Source: Muribaculaceae bacterium (GTDB taxonomy: Bacteria; Bacteroidota; Bacteroidia; Bacteroidales; Muribaculaceae). From it: a DNA stretch of 64,000 bases. The notes beneath the pieces are model-generated. The model made no database searches, had not been told where the DNA came from, and saw only the letters and a list, made by a program, of their open reading frames with translations. Position 1 is the first letter of the stretch. Each line of letters opens with the position of its first letter. The stretch lies in contig JAGCRW010000048.1 in NCBI GenBank assembly GCA_017964485.1, forward strand, positions 1-64,000, given 5' to 3'. Positions 52,670 through 62,039 of the stretch are shown in pieces. The translations under genes and the position numbers were made by a program.

Positions 52670-54877
52670 ATGATACAAACAGTAGTAAAACGAGACGGAC
52701 GAGTTGTTGGATACAACGAGGAGAAAATCAAGGCGGCAATCCGCAAAGCGATGCTCGCTACCGAAGCTGGTGACGACGAGGCGCTCATTCAGCGCATCGC
52801 CGACCACATTGGTGCACGAGGCAATGAGCAAATGAGCGTGGAGGGCATCCAGGACATGGTGGAGCTCGAGCTTATGAAGAGCCCACGCAAGGAAGTGGCA
52901 AAGTGCTATATCAACTATCGCCACAAACGCAGCGTGGCCCGCAAAGCCAAGACACGCGACATGTTCCTTGAGATCATCAACGCCAAGCACAACGACATCA
53001 CCCGCGAGAACGCCAACATGAACGCCGAGTCTCCTGCCGGCATGATGATGAAGTTTGCCAGCGAGACTACTAAGCCCTTTGTCGACGACTACCTCTTGAG
53101 TGATGAGGCACGTGAGGCAGTGCAGAACAACTACCTCCACATTCACGACAAGGATTACTACCCCACCAAGAGCTTGACCTGCGTACAGCATCCGCTTGAC
53201 AAAATCTTGAACGGTGGTTTCTGGGCTGGCCACGGCGAGTCACGTCCCGCCAAGCGCATCGAAACCGCCAGCGTGCTGGCTTGTATCTCGATGGAGACAG
53301 CACAAAACGAGATGCATGGCGGTCAGGCGATTCCTGCCTTCGATTTCTACTTGGCACCCTTCGTTCGCCGCTCGTTCATCGAGGAAGTGAAGATTCTCGA
53401 GGACATCAACGGTGAGGACTACAGCGACATGTATGAGCAGAAGTTCGACGACTACATCATCCGTCCTCTCGACGGATTGAAAGGCCGCGAGCGCGTGCTG
53501 CAGCATGCCATCAACCGCACCGCCAATCGCGTGCACCAGGCTATGGAAGCGTTCATTCACAACATGAACACCATCCACAGCCGTGGCGGCAACCAGGTAG
53601 TGTTCAGCTCCATCAACTACGGTACCGATACCAGCGCCGAAGGTCGCTGCATCATCCGCGAGTTGCTGCACTCCACCTGGGAGGGCGTTGGCAATGGCTC
53701 CACTGCCATCTTCCCCATCCAAATCTGGAAGAAGAAAAGTGGCGTGAGCTACCTGCCCGAGGATCCCAACTACGACCTCTACAATCTAGCCTGCAAGGTG
53801 ACGGCACGTCGATTCTTCCCCAACTTCGTGAATCTCGACGCGACCTACAACTACCACGAGCAGTGGGACATCAACGACCCAGAGCGTTACAAATATGAAG
53901 TTGCTACTATGGGTTGCCGCACCCGCGTGTTTGAGAACCGCTTTGGCCCTAAAACGAGTATTGGCCGCGGTAACATCTCATTCTCTACTATCAACATCGT
54001 GCGCCTCGCTATCGAGTGTATGAAAATTGAGGACCAAGAGGCGCGCATACAGGAGTTCTTCCACAAGCTCGACAACGTGCTCGACATCACCGCACGCCAG
54101 CTCGACGACCGCTTCAACTTCCAGAAGACGGCTATGGCTAAGCAGTTCCCGCTGCTGATGACACAACTGTGGAACGGCAGCGAGAACCTCAAGCCTAACG
54201 AGACTATCGAGAGCGTGATTAACCAAGGCACGCTGGGCATTGGCTTCATTGGTCTCGCCGAGTGCCTCATCGCCCTTACCGGCAAGCACCACGGCGAGAG
54301 CAAGGAGAGCCAGGAACTGGGACTTAAGATTATTGGTCACATGCGCGACCGCATCAACGAGTTCTGCCTGCAGTACAAGCACAACTACAGTGTGCTCGCC
54401 ACCCCAGCCGAGGGCTTGAGTGGCAAGTTCACCCGTCGCGACCGCAAGGACTTTGGCGAGATTCCTGGAATTACCGACAAAATCTATTACACTAACAGCA
54501 ACCACGTGCCAGTGTATTACAAGTGCAGTCCCAAGCACAAGGCCGAGGTGGAGGCACCCTACCACGAGATTACTCGCGGCGGTCACATCTTCTACGTGGA
54601 GATTGACGGCGATGCCACCCACAATCCACAGGCCATCATGGACATTGTGGACTTAATGCACAAGTACAATATCGGTTACGGCTCGGTGAACCACAACCGC
54701 AACCGCTGCATGGACTGCGGATACGAGGACGCAACCGAAGATCTGCACGAGTGCCCTGAGTGCCACGGCACCAACATCGACAAGCTGCAGCGCATCACTG
54801 GTTATCTGGTTGGTACCACCGACCGCTGGAACAGCGGCAAGCTTGCCGAACTCCGCGACCGTGTAGTACACAAATAA
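52670..54877 (+). CDS. nrdD: Anaerobic ribonucleoside-triphosphate reductase
   Basis: A 735-residue class III ribonucleotide reductase that converts ribonucleotides to deoxyribonucleotides in the absence of oxygen, using a glycyl radical. It has an N-terminal ATP-cone (VVKRDGRVVGYNEEKIKAAI), a glycyl-radical enzyme barrel (LACISMETAQNEMHGGQAIP), a C-terminal zinc site with C680/C683 (CMDC) and C695/C698 (CPEC), and the radical glycine G711 in RITGYLVG, 24 residues before the end. nrdG, which makes the radical, follows 44 bases later. The leader carries a terminator-like hairpin. Confidence 0.97.
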   Translation: MIQTVVKRDGRVVGYNEEKIKAAIRKAMLATEAGDDEALIQRIADHIGARGNEQMSVEGIQDMVELELMKSPRKEVAKCYINYRHKRSVARKAKTRDMFLEIINAKHNDITRENANMNAESPAGMMMKFASETTKPFVDDYLLSDEAREAVQNNYLHIHDKDYYPTKSLTCVQHPLDKILNGGFWAGHGESRPAKRIETASVLACISMETAQNEMHGGQAIPAFDFYLAPFVRRSFIEEVKILEDINGEDYSDMYEQKFDDYIIRPLDGLKGRERVLQHAINRTANRVHQAMEAFIHNMNTIHSRGGNQVVFSSINYGTDTSAEGRCIIRELLHSTWEGVGNGSTAIFPIQIWKKKSGVSYLPEDPNYDLYNLACKVTARRFFPNFVNLDATYNYHEQWDINDPERYKYEVATMGCRTRVFENRFGPKTSIGRGNISFSTINIVRLAIECMKIEDQEARIQEFFHKLDNVLDITARQLDDRFNFQKTAMAKQFPLLMTQLWNGSENLKPNETIESVINQGTLGIGFIGLAECLIALTGKHHGESKESQELGLKIIGHMRDRINEFCLQYKHNYSVLATPAEGLSGKFTRRDRKDFGEIPGITDKIYYTNSNHVPVYYKCSPKHKAEVEAPYHEITRGGHIFYVEIDGDATHNPQAIMDIVDLMHKYNIGYGSVNHNRNRCMDCGYEDATEDLHECPECHGTNIDKLQRITGYLVGTTDRWNSGKLAELRDRVVHK

Positions 54878-54921
54878 ATGCATAGTTCATAATTCACAAT
54901 TGCCCTTAAAGCTTAACACTT
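54878..54921 (+). repeat. Word-repeat spacer between nrdD and nrdG
   Basis: ATGCATAGTTCATAATTCAC followed by AATTGCCC and AAAGCTTAACACTT, a mix of the AATGCA and ACTTAACACTT word families. There is no clear ribosome-binding site. Confidence 0.4.
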
Positions 54922-55416
54922 ATGACTGAAAAGTTAAGAGTTTTGCATGTTGTGGAGGGGACCAGTGTGGATGGTCCTGGACTGCGCACGTCGATTTACC
55001 TGGCTGGATGCAAGCACCATTGCCCCGGATGCCATAACCCGGAGTCGTGGAACATGGGCGGAGGCGAGGAGCGCACGCTCGACGAACTGATGGAGGTGAT
55101 AGCCTACAACGAGGCTCCCGTCACATTCTCGGGCGGCGACCCGCTGGCTCAGCCTGAGCCACTGGCACATCTGGTAAGCCGCATCAAGCGCGAGACAGGA
55201 CAAAACGTGTGGTGCTACACTGGCTACTCGTGGGAGCAAGTGAAGCAGCAACCCATTCTTTTGGATGCAGTGCGCCAGATGGACGTGCTGGTTGACAGCC
55301 CCTTTGTGATGGCGGAACGCGACACCCATCTGCGCTTCCGCGGCAGCCGCAACCAGCGCCTCATCGATGTGCAAGCAACCCTTGCCAAAGGTGAAGTGAC
55401 CATCTGGCATGACTAA
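54922..55416 (+). CDS. nrdG: Anaerobic ribonucleotide reductase activating protein
   Basis: A 164-residue radical-SAM activase that generates the glycyl radical on NrdD from S-adenosylmethionine. The [4Fe-4S] cluster motif is C30-KHH-C34-PG-C37 (CxxxCxxC) in YLAGCKHHCPGCHNPESW. The SAM-binding segment VTFSGGDPLAQPEP and the C-terminal DSPFVMAERD are family-typical. The pair nrdD-nrdG is a standard operon. It ends at a bidirectional terminator facing the DUF5689 gene. Confidence 0.96.
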   Translation: MTEKLRVLHVVEGTSVDGPGLRTSIYLAGCKHHCPGCHNPESWNMGGGEERTLDELMEVIAYNEAPVTFSGGDPLAQPEPLAHLVSRIKRETGQNVWCYTGYSWEQVKQQPILLDAVRQMDVLVDSPFVMAERDTHLRFRGSRNQRLIDVQATLAKGEVTIWHD

Positions 55417-55456
55417 GATTTGCCAGTAATAGACACTGACAACTAAGGGCGCAAAA

Positions 55457-55492
55457 AAATCCCCTCGGCCATTGCGGTCGAGGGAATTTTTA
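55457..55492. terminator. Bidirectional terminator between nrdG and the DUF5689 gene
   Basis: TCCCCTCGGCC (55460-55470) pairs with GGTCGAGGGA (55476-55485) with a small bulge. T residues follow on the right and an A-run precedes on the left, so it can serve both convergent genes. Confidence 0.8.
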
Positions 55493-55512
55493 TATTACAC
55501 ACCGATTACCGA

Positions 55513-57792
55513 TTAGTTCGGTTCCCACACGATGTTCCAAATTGCGAAGCGGTCTTTGTTGCTCACACTGTTGGACACACCATCTGACTGGATTTTCATC
55601 ATCACATCGCAGTTGATGTTAAGTTCCTTGGTGTAGTTGTAAGCAGTGAGCTTGGTAGCGCTTGGATCATGAATGTTGATTCTCTTATCGGTCAGCTCAA
55701 CAGGATTGCCACTAGTCATGTCATAGAAATAAACTGTGAATGACACACCTGGATCGGTGAGCACATAGCCATAGCTGAACGACAGCGTCTTGATTCCGCC
55801 CGTAATAACTGGTGAATAAAGGACTCCCATTGGACTACCTTGAGGACCATCCAGCTTACCATTCAGGTGCACTGCATATGCCCAATTGTCACTCTCGTCG
55901 GCCTTCTTGCCAATCATAGAGTAGATTGGAGGTGCATCAGTTGTGCCACCCTTGAGCAAGCCAGCATTTACAGCACGCCAACCCTTAGTAGAATTCAATT
56001 CGGCAAACGAACTCTGCGAAGTTGGAGTGCCGCCATTCATTGTCTCAAAGTCGTCGATGGTCTGAAGCAATGCCTTGCCGCCAAACTTGAAGTTGTCGAG
56101 CTGCCAAGTGGTGTAGTTGGACTGCTGCTCAGAGGTGTAACGGAATCCAATGCAATAAGTGCCGTCGGCAAACTCGCTCAAGTCGATAGTTCCAGAGTTA
56201 ACGAAGTCAGACTGTCCGCCTATATCAGCTGTAGCAAGTGTTGGATTAAGCTTAACAAGCTCGGCAGTATTTGGATCGTTGGTCGACATTACGTAAACCT
56301 CAAGCATGTCGGTGCCACGATAATAACGTACCTCGGTCTGGAAACTCATTTCTTTTCTACCAGCATTCTTGATATCAAGAGGTGGCGAGATGAGCCAAGC
56401 ATCAAATGGAGGTTGCTTGCCAGTGTATCCTGTCACTGCAATATATCCATTGTCATTAAATGATGACATATACCAATCCTTGTCGCCCTGAACTTTCACG
56501 ATGCGCCATCCGTCAGGAATAGTGCTGCTCTCAAACGGCTCGATGAGCTCGGTGACACCGCCAGTCATGATCGAGAGCTTATACTCGTCGGTCGAACCGC
56601 TGTTGTCGGTGATACCTGCCATGCCCATAAAGCTAGCGAGAGTACCCTTAACCCAGATTTGAGTGCCAAGCAACTCGGGGAATGCCGACAGGCTGGCGTC
56701 GCGACGGAAGCTAGAGCCCTGTGGCAGAGCCACGGCGATGCACCTGCTGAAGTCACGCACATCGGCGCTTGAAGCAAACACGAGAGTGTTGTCGAGGGTT
56801 GTTGGTGCACCCCACTCGATATCGTTGTTGCTGGTAACCTCATTAACACCAGGAGCGATAGCACCTACTATGTAACCAGTTACCCAGCCCTTCTTGCCTT
56901 GATTCTGGAGCTCGATAGCCTCATCCACAGTCCAAGGGTCACTTGGATAGCCCTTAGTGTCATTAGAGAAGCCCATGCAGTCCTCAGTGTCGCGCAGATA
57001 GAGTCCCCACTTGTCGCTACCAGTCATGTAGAGGATACCCTGCACATCGCCTGTGCCAAGTGGCAGTGGATCGCCACGGAAGTTGGCATAGTTGCTGTTG
57101 TTAACGCCCAGCACATTGCCTTCCTCGTCCTTGATGTTGCGGGTAGTTGATGAAGCGGTCTCACTATAGGTGAGCACTCCGTCGGCGCCTTCCCACTCAA
57201 CATTGCGGATGATAACGAACTGTCCCTGATACTTGAGCTGTGTCTCGGCGTCGCTATGACCAACCACGTCACTGATCTGCACCTCTACAGGCTCGATTTT
57301 GTCAAGATTTGGCAGACCTTCAAGCTCAGTATGCTCTTTAAAGAGGTCGAGACTCATACGTCCAGCCTCCCAAACGCTCTGTGCGGCATACCATTCGGGC
57401 TTGCCGATAAGGTACTCACCGTTGTACTTACCAATCCAGAAATCCTTCATGCTGATAACGATTTCTTGACCTACGCGGTAGGTATTGCAGATGCTGTTAG
57501 CATCAATAGAGATACCAAGACCGCCAGTCTCGTCTTGGATGTAGAGGTGCTTATAGATGTTGCCCTCCTCATCGCTACTTGTCACCCATCCGTGGATGTA
57601 GGTGTCATCCTTGCAGGTGTCGATAAAGTTGCGACCGTCCTGCCAGTATTTAGCCTTAAACTCGGCTATTGTCATGTTGGCCTGATGCTCGGCGTGAGGC
57701 ACCACCATAGGTGGCGTGTCGAAGTCTTCGTTACATCCCACAGCCACGAGCAAAAGCAACAATGCATTGAGGAATAAATTAAAACGTTTCAT
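55513..57792 (-). CDS. DUF5689/DUF6359 surface lipoprotein with choice-of-anchor J-like domains
   Basis: A 759-residue lipoprotein: signal peptide with lipidation cysteine C20 (VAVGCNEDF). Residues of about 35-270 are a DUF5689 domain (MTIAEFKAKYWQDG, YIHGWVTSSDEEGNIYKHLY, IQDETGGLGISID), and about 285-405 a DUF6359-like domain (WTVDEAIELQNQGKKGWVTG, YIVGAIAPG). Two jelly-roll-like domains follow (DKDWYMSSFNDNGYIAV, PFDAWLISPPLDI), similar to choice-of-anchor J modules. It probably sits on the outer face of the outer membrane and works with the TonB receptor whose gene lies 51 bases upstream. Ligand unknown; nucleic-acid or phosphate-rich substrates are suggested by the nearby secreted nucleases. 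Confidence 0.82.
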   Translation of the reverse strand: MKRFNLFLNALLLLLVAVGCNEDFDTPPMVVPHAEHQANMTIAEFKAKYWQDGRNFIDTCKDDTYIHGWVTSSDEEGNIYKHLYIQDETGGLGISIDANSICNTYRVGQEIVISMKDFWIGKYNGEYLIGKPEWYAAQSVWEAGRMSLDLFKEHTELEGLPNLDKIEPVEVQISDVVGHSDAETQLKYQGQFVIIRNVEWEGADGVLTYSETASSTTRNIKDEEGNVLGVNNSNYANFRGDPLPLGTGDVQGILYMTGSDKWGLYLRDTEDCMGFSNDTKGYPSDPWTVDEAIELQNQGKKGWVTGYIVGAIAPGVNEVTSNNDIEWGAPTTLDNTLVFASSADVRDFSRCIAVALPQGSSFRRDASLSAFPELLGTQIWVKGTLASFMGMAGITDNSGSTDEYKLSIMTGGVTELIEPFESSTIPDGWRIVKVQGDKDWYMSSFNDNGYIAVTGYTGKQPPFDAWLISPPLDIKNAGRKEMSFQTEVRYYRGTDMLEVYVMSTNDPNTAELVKLNPTLATADIGGQSDFVNSGTIDLSEFADGTYCIGFRYTSEQQSNYTTWQLDNFKFGGKALLQTIDDFETMNGGTPTSQSSFAELNSTKGWRAVNAGLLKGGTTDAPPIYSMIGKKADESDNWAYAVHLNGKLDGPQGSPMGVLYSPVITGGIKTLSFSYGYVLTDPGVSFTVYFYDMTSGNPVELTDKRINIHDPSATKLTAYNYTKELNINCDVMMKIQSDGVSNSVSNKDRFAIWNIVWEPN

Positions 57793-57843
57793 AGTGTATA
57801 TCTTGTTTTGTTATTATTTCTTTCAATATATGATAATGTGTGA

Positions 57844-60594
57844 TTAGAATTTCACTCCCACATTCAAGTACAGCCTGAAGCCTTGTGCATAGTAGTACTT
57901 GTTGGGGAATTTTGCTGTGGTGTAGTTCTTGTAGTCGAAGCGACCCTGCTGATAACCGCCAGTCTGGATGTTGGTGTTGTTGAGCAGGTTGTTCAAGCTC
58001 AAGTTCAAGTTAAGAGAAGATGAACGGGTAAGGTAGATGACCTTGCCGATGCTCATGTTGATGATGAGCGCCTCGTTGAGTTTCTCCTGCTTGCCAATGT
58101 CCTGCATCATCTGGATAAGCTCCTGCTCGCTGCTAGCAACGGTGTAGAGCTCGGGAAGCACCTCGTGGCGAATTGGCGAGAGGTCAACATAAGAGCGATT
58201 CATCCACACGCCATTAACCTCAAAGAACCACATGTTGGGAGCGCTCCAGTTGATACCGAGGCTGTAGGCCTCCTGTGGAGTGCCGCTCACGTAGAAGTTC
58301 TTCAGGTAAACGGTCTGGGTAACATCCTCAACCGAACCATTCTCAAAACTGCGGGTTCATAATGGGCGGTTCTTGTACTGATAGCGCGCGATAGTCGCTG
58401 CGGCGTTGAGGGTGAGCGATGGAGTAATCTTGTAGGCAGCGCCAATCTCCACACCCTTGTGCTCCTTCTGCACGCCAGTGAGCGCGTAGTTCACGAAGGT
58501 GCTGTTGTAGTCGTCATAGAACGATGATCTCTCGGTCATGTCCCAGAACTCGGTCCAGAAACCGGTAATCGAGCCCATGAACTTACGGTAGTTCCACACA
58601 TAGCCTATGTCGCCCGAGAGGATGCGCGCACTCTTGAGGTTGGCAATCACGTCGTCCTTGATGCGTGGCGAGATATAGGCATTGTAATATTCTGGAGCGC
58701 GAGTGCCATAGTAGGCGTGCGCCTGAATGTTGTTGCGGCCGTCAATCTTGTAGATCACGCCAGCCTTGAAGGCATAATTGATGAAGCTGTGGCTCTCGCC
58801 CTTGCCGAGGGAGTTCTCGGGAGCGCGGCCGTTGCGCATCTTACCATCGCGCTGGAAGGTGGTAGCGCTAACCTGTGCGCCATAGTTGATGTCAAACTTA
58901 TGCAAGTTGACAACATTCTGCAACCAAGCCCTTCCTGTGATGGAGTTGATGTCATAGTCATAACCAAAGCGGTCGCCCTCAAGAATGTGGCGGTTGGGGT
59001 TGTCGACATCATTCTGAAGTATATCGGCGTCACCAGGGAAGTCGCGCTCGGCAAACTGGTCAACATCGAGCCAGTAGCGTCCGCCAAGCAAGTCTTTCAG
59101 CGTCTTGTAGTAAGACGAGCGGCTGTAGTTGGCTCCAATGCCGCCTTGCAGCGACAGCACTGGAGTGAGGCGCATGTTGAGGTTGCTGTTGAGCATCCAG
59201 TTAAACTGGTTGCTGTGACGCTTCTCAACAATATAGGTTGAACCCTTGTCCTCACCGCCTTGCTCAAATTCATAGTTATTGAGGTAGTTAACCTGATAAA
59301 GTTCGTTCCAGTTAAGCTGACGCTTCTCCTCCATAGTGAGCCACTCCCACTCAAAGAGGTCGGCGGTCTCAGGACTTGTAGTACGGTAGTAAGAAGGCAG
59401 ATAGCGGTAGTAGTCGGGACGCGGATCACGAGCGTTATACCAGTTCAGGGCGCTCGAAGCGTAGAACGACTTGTGGAACGCCAGGCCGGTAATGAGACTA
59501 GTTCCTGTCTTTGGAGTCCAAATCCAGGTCAAGATGGCCGTAGGGTCAAAAGAGTTAACCACCTTGGCGTTGCGCTTCTTGCCCTCTTGCCAACCCCAGT
59601 TCACATTGTAGAGGTTGGTGCCTGCAAGGTCGTAAGCCTCATCAAATGTCGCGGCGTTGCTCGCGCGCTTGGTTGGTGCGCCAAACACTGTGAACGATAC
59701 CGAGTGCTCAGAGTTAAACTCTTTCTCCAGAGACAAGAAAGCACCCCAGCTGTTGTAGAACGAGCCTGGGATGATGCCCTCGCCTGCATAACGCACGATA
59801 GCGCTGAGTGTCATTGCCCAACCATATTTATTAAGGCCCGTGCTGTAGGTTATCATGCCACGCCAGCGGTAGTTACTGTTTGTGTAGGCCACGCTACCAC
59901 GGAATCCAGGAGCATAGTCCTTGGCATGTGTAAAGATGTTGGTTGCGCCACCAATATCGCCAAAGCCAAAGTTCACAGGCTCAGCGGCATATCCCACACT
60001 GCGGCTCTTGAACGCCTGGTTCATACCGCCAATCATCGAGTAATTGAAGCGTCCACGAGCGGCATCGTTGAAATTGATACCGTTGATGTAGGTCTGGCTG
60101 TACTCATTGTTGTAACCACGAATGCGAAAGCGCATCGTGCTGAAGTTGTAGTTGGTAGCCTTGTAGTAGGGGTTGTCGGTGGCACCGGTTAGCGCCCCCA
60201 CTTGCTGCGCGTTGCCCTCTTCGTCTTCAAGCATCGACTCGGTGAGAATAATGTCGGCACCCTCCTCATTATCTTCAGAAGCAACCGAATTAGTTGGTTC
60301 AATAGTGATAATTCCCAGGTCGTCCATGCCATAGAGCAATTCCACATCTCTCAACAGGTCGCGATATCCGTAGCTGAATATCAGCATCCTGTCTTTTCCT
60401 GGCTTGGCGTCGGTGATGACAAAGTCGCCACTAGGCCCGGTGATGGCACTGGCACCCGACTCGTCGAGCACAACAGTAGCCCCCACAACAGGCGCATGGG
60501 TCCTTGAATCAACCACGACACCTCGCAGCCCCGTCTGAGCCACAACAGTGAGGCTCAAAAAGAGCGTTAGAAGCAATGTTAGTTTTAGTCTCAT
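57844..60594 (-). pseudogene. TonB-dependent receptor interrupted by an in-frame TGA
   Basis: The frame from 60594 to 57844 (917 codons) encodes one TonB-dependent receptor except for a single TGA at 58357-58359 (codon 746). Before it: signal peptide (LTLLLTLFLSLTVVAQ), carboxypeptidase-regulatory-like domain (LRGVVVDSRTHAPVVGATVV), plug (DIILTESMLEDEEG, FRIRGYNNEYSQTYING) and most of the barrel. After it the same frame continues at once with TRSFENGSVEDVTQTVYLKN and barrel strands to the normal aromatic end LYLNVGVKF. Without read-through the product is a 745-residue barrel lacking about 170 residues. Other genes here use TGA as stop, so the code is not altered. Nonsense mutation, sequencing error or programmed read-through are possible. 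Its lipoprotein partner follows. Confidence 0.85.
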
Positions 60595-60697
60595 AAATAG
60601 TATTTTGATTAATTATGTTTATGTTTCTCGTTAACAATCTTAACTTAATAAAAATTAATTAGCAAAAGCCGCTTTCAACAGTAAAGTATTAAGTTTT

Positions 60698-60705
60698 CAA
60701 AGTTA
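60698..60705 (-). promoter_or_regulatory. -7 box of the TonB receptor operon
   Basis: Minus strand reads TAACTTTG, a consensus -7 box, about 105 bases upstream of the receptor ATG. Confidence 0.5.
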
Positions 60706-60792
60706 CAACTTTTTTCGCATACAAATATATAAAATCATCAAGTTTTTTTTCAAAATTTCAAAAAAACAAAACTGAAATAGGGAAAAAATTCT
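60706..60792. other. Divergent promoter region
   Basis: A/T-rich DNA between the receptor promoter (minus) and the lipocalin-like gene promoter (plus). No other feature seen. Confidence 0.35.
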
Positions 60793-60800
60793 TATTTTTG
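60793..60800 (+). promoter_or_regulatory. -7 box of the lipocalin-like gene
   Basis: TATTTTTG matches TAnnTTTG and lies 31 bases before the ATG at 60832. Confidence 0.5.
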
Positions 60801-60831
60801 CAGATAGATTAATAACTAAAACCTTTTAGAT

Positions 60832-61227
60832 ATGAAAAAGATACTTTTGTTAATGGCAATCGTGTTGCCTTTTGTCCTCATTTCCTGCGGCGATGATAAA
60901 GACGAGCCATCGGCTCTGGAACAGCAGCTTATTGGTGGCTGGAATGGTCAATCCGAGACGAGTTCCATTCTTCATCCTACATCTATTTATTATATTTTTA
61001 ATGCAGACCACACAGGCAGATACATTTGGCAGGAAACTCCAAGTCCTTTGAGGCATGGAGCCACGAGTGGTGGATATGATTACACATGGAAATTGAAAAA
61101 AAATGTCCTGACTATCACCCCCAACGAAGGTGATGATCCTAAAACTTTTGAGATTTCAATTGAAAATGGCATCTTAAAGATGACCACAGGAATTATTACC
61201 TATGTTCTTACGAAAGGGGCAGGATAA
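60832..61227 (+). CDS. Lipocalin-like lipoprotein
   Basis: A 131-residue lipoprotein (lipidation cysteine C19 in FVLISCGDD). The mature part follows the lipocalin-like pattern common in Bacteroidetes: LIGGWNGQSE at the start, then FNADHTGRYIW, YTWKLKKNVLTIT and a final strand ILKMTTGIITYVLTK, forming a small beta barrel. Ligand and role are unknown. It is a single-gene unit ended by a bidirectional terminator. Confidence 0.8.
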   Translation: MKKILLLMAIVLPFVLISCGDDKDEPSALEQQLIGGWNGQSETSSILHPTSIYYIFNADHTGRYIWQETPSPLRHGATSGGYDYTWKLKKNVLTITPNEGDDPKTFEISIENGILKMTTGIITYVLTKGAG

Positions 61228-61275
61228 CTCCCACGACACAAACGGAGATTGACTTTAAAACACCCTTAATACAAA

Positions 61276-61313
61276 AAAGCGGTTGATTTACAAAATGGTA
61301 AATCAACCGCTTT
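61276..61313. terminator. Bidirectional terminator between the lipocalin-like gene and tRNA-Gly
   Basis: A perfect 16-bp stem, AAAGCGGTTGATTTAC with GTAAATCAACCGCTTT, with a six-base loop. An A-run precedes and a T-run is included on the right. Confidence 0.85.
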
Positions 61314-61343
61314 GATTCTATACTTCAGTAATTTGAGTCTTTG

Positions 61344-61416
61344 AGCGGTAAACGGGACTCGAACCCGCGGCCCTCAGCTTGGGAAGCTGATGCTCTACCA
61401 ACTGAGCTACTACCGC
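61344..61416 (-). tRNA. tRNA-Gly (anticodon CCC)
   Basis: On the minus strand: acceptor GCGGTAG / TTACCGC (one G-T pair), D-arm AGCTCAGTTGGTAGAGC, anticodon stem-loop TCAGC-TTCCCAA-GCTGA with CCC, and T-arm GCGGGTTCGAGTCCCGT. The discriminator is T, usual for bacterial tRNA-Gly, and the CCA is not encoded. Confidence 0.94.
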
Positions 61417-61451
61417 AAACTATTTCTTTAAGAGAGGAATTGTGAAAGAGA

Positions 61452-61829
61452 CTATTCTTCGGCTTTCTCGATGCTTACCACTTTAACCTCTCCGTTCTCC
61501 TCAACGTATTTGACAGTGACCATATCCCCTTCAACTGAGTGATAGTAATCCTTGCCGCTGTCCCTGAGATCTTCAAACTCAAATTCTTTTTCACCCTCAT
61601 CGGTCTTTACTGTGACATTGCTTTTCATAGCGTCAACCACCTCTCCAGTAACAGTGAGGACATCTTCTTGACCTGTCGAGTCAGTGTCTTGCATGAGTTG
61701 CTGTGGGTTAACAACAGTAGTATCGAGAGTGTCGCTCTGCTTCTTCTCGCTCTCGCATCCAGATAGCGCTCCGCCCAACAAGGCCGAAAGCACAACCAAT
61801 GAAACCAGTGATAATAAAAACTTTCTCAT
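61452..61829 (-). CDS. Small lipoprotein of unknown function
   Basis: A 125-residue lipoprotein. ATG 61829 is preferred over 61853, because MRKFLLSLVSLVVLSALLGG is a direct signal peptide with lipidation cysteine C25 (ALSGCESEK). A Ser/Asp/Thr-rich linker (residues 26-55) is followed by a compact acidic domain (VTGEVVDAMKSNVTVKTDEG, GDMVTVKYVEENGEVKVV) that resembles an OB-like or DUF1344-type beta fold. The gene follows tRNA-Gly on the same strand. Confidence 0.72.
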   Translation of the reverse strand: MRKFLLSLVSLVVLSALLGGALSGCESEKKQSDTLDTTVVNPQQLMQDTDSTGQEDVLTVTGEVVDAMKSNVTVKTDEGEKEFEFEDLRDSGKDYYHSVEGDMVTVKYVEENGEVKVVSIEKAEE

Positions 61830-61939
61830 TTCGGCATTTTTTTGTGTCTGCAAAAGTAGGTGTTTTTAGCGAAAGAGCAAAGATTTTGACATGAAAAAGA
61901 ATAAAAAATATAGGAATTATGATAAAAAACTACGAAATA

Positions 61940-61973
61940 TTTGTCCATTTCTCACATTTATTTACTACATTTG
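61940..61973 (+). promoter_or_regulatory. Promoter of the DUF4923 lipoprotein gene
   Basis: TTTG at 61940-61943 and TACATTTG at 61966-61973, 22 bases apart (slightly wide). Leader of about 65 bases. Confidence 0.5.
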
Positions 61974-62039
61974 CAAATTAATACAAAAAAAGGACATCCT
62001 ATTTCTACTTTTATAAATAAACTTTAAAACACAAAGATT

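Noticed and set aside
57844..58290. Separate small gene after the TonB receptor
   Set aside because: It is in the same frame as the receptor, begins with a GTG inside a barrel strand and has no signal peptide, so it is the receptor's C-terminal part.
59260..60192. 310-codon plus-strand open frame
   Set aside because: Opposite the TonB receptor plug and barrel; no signal, motif or promoter.
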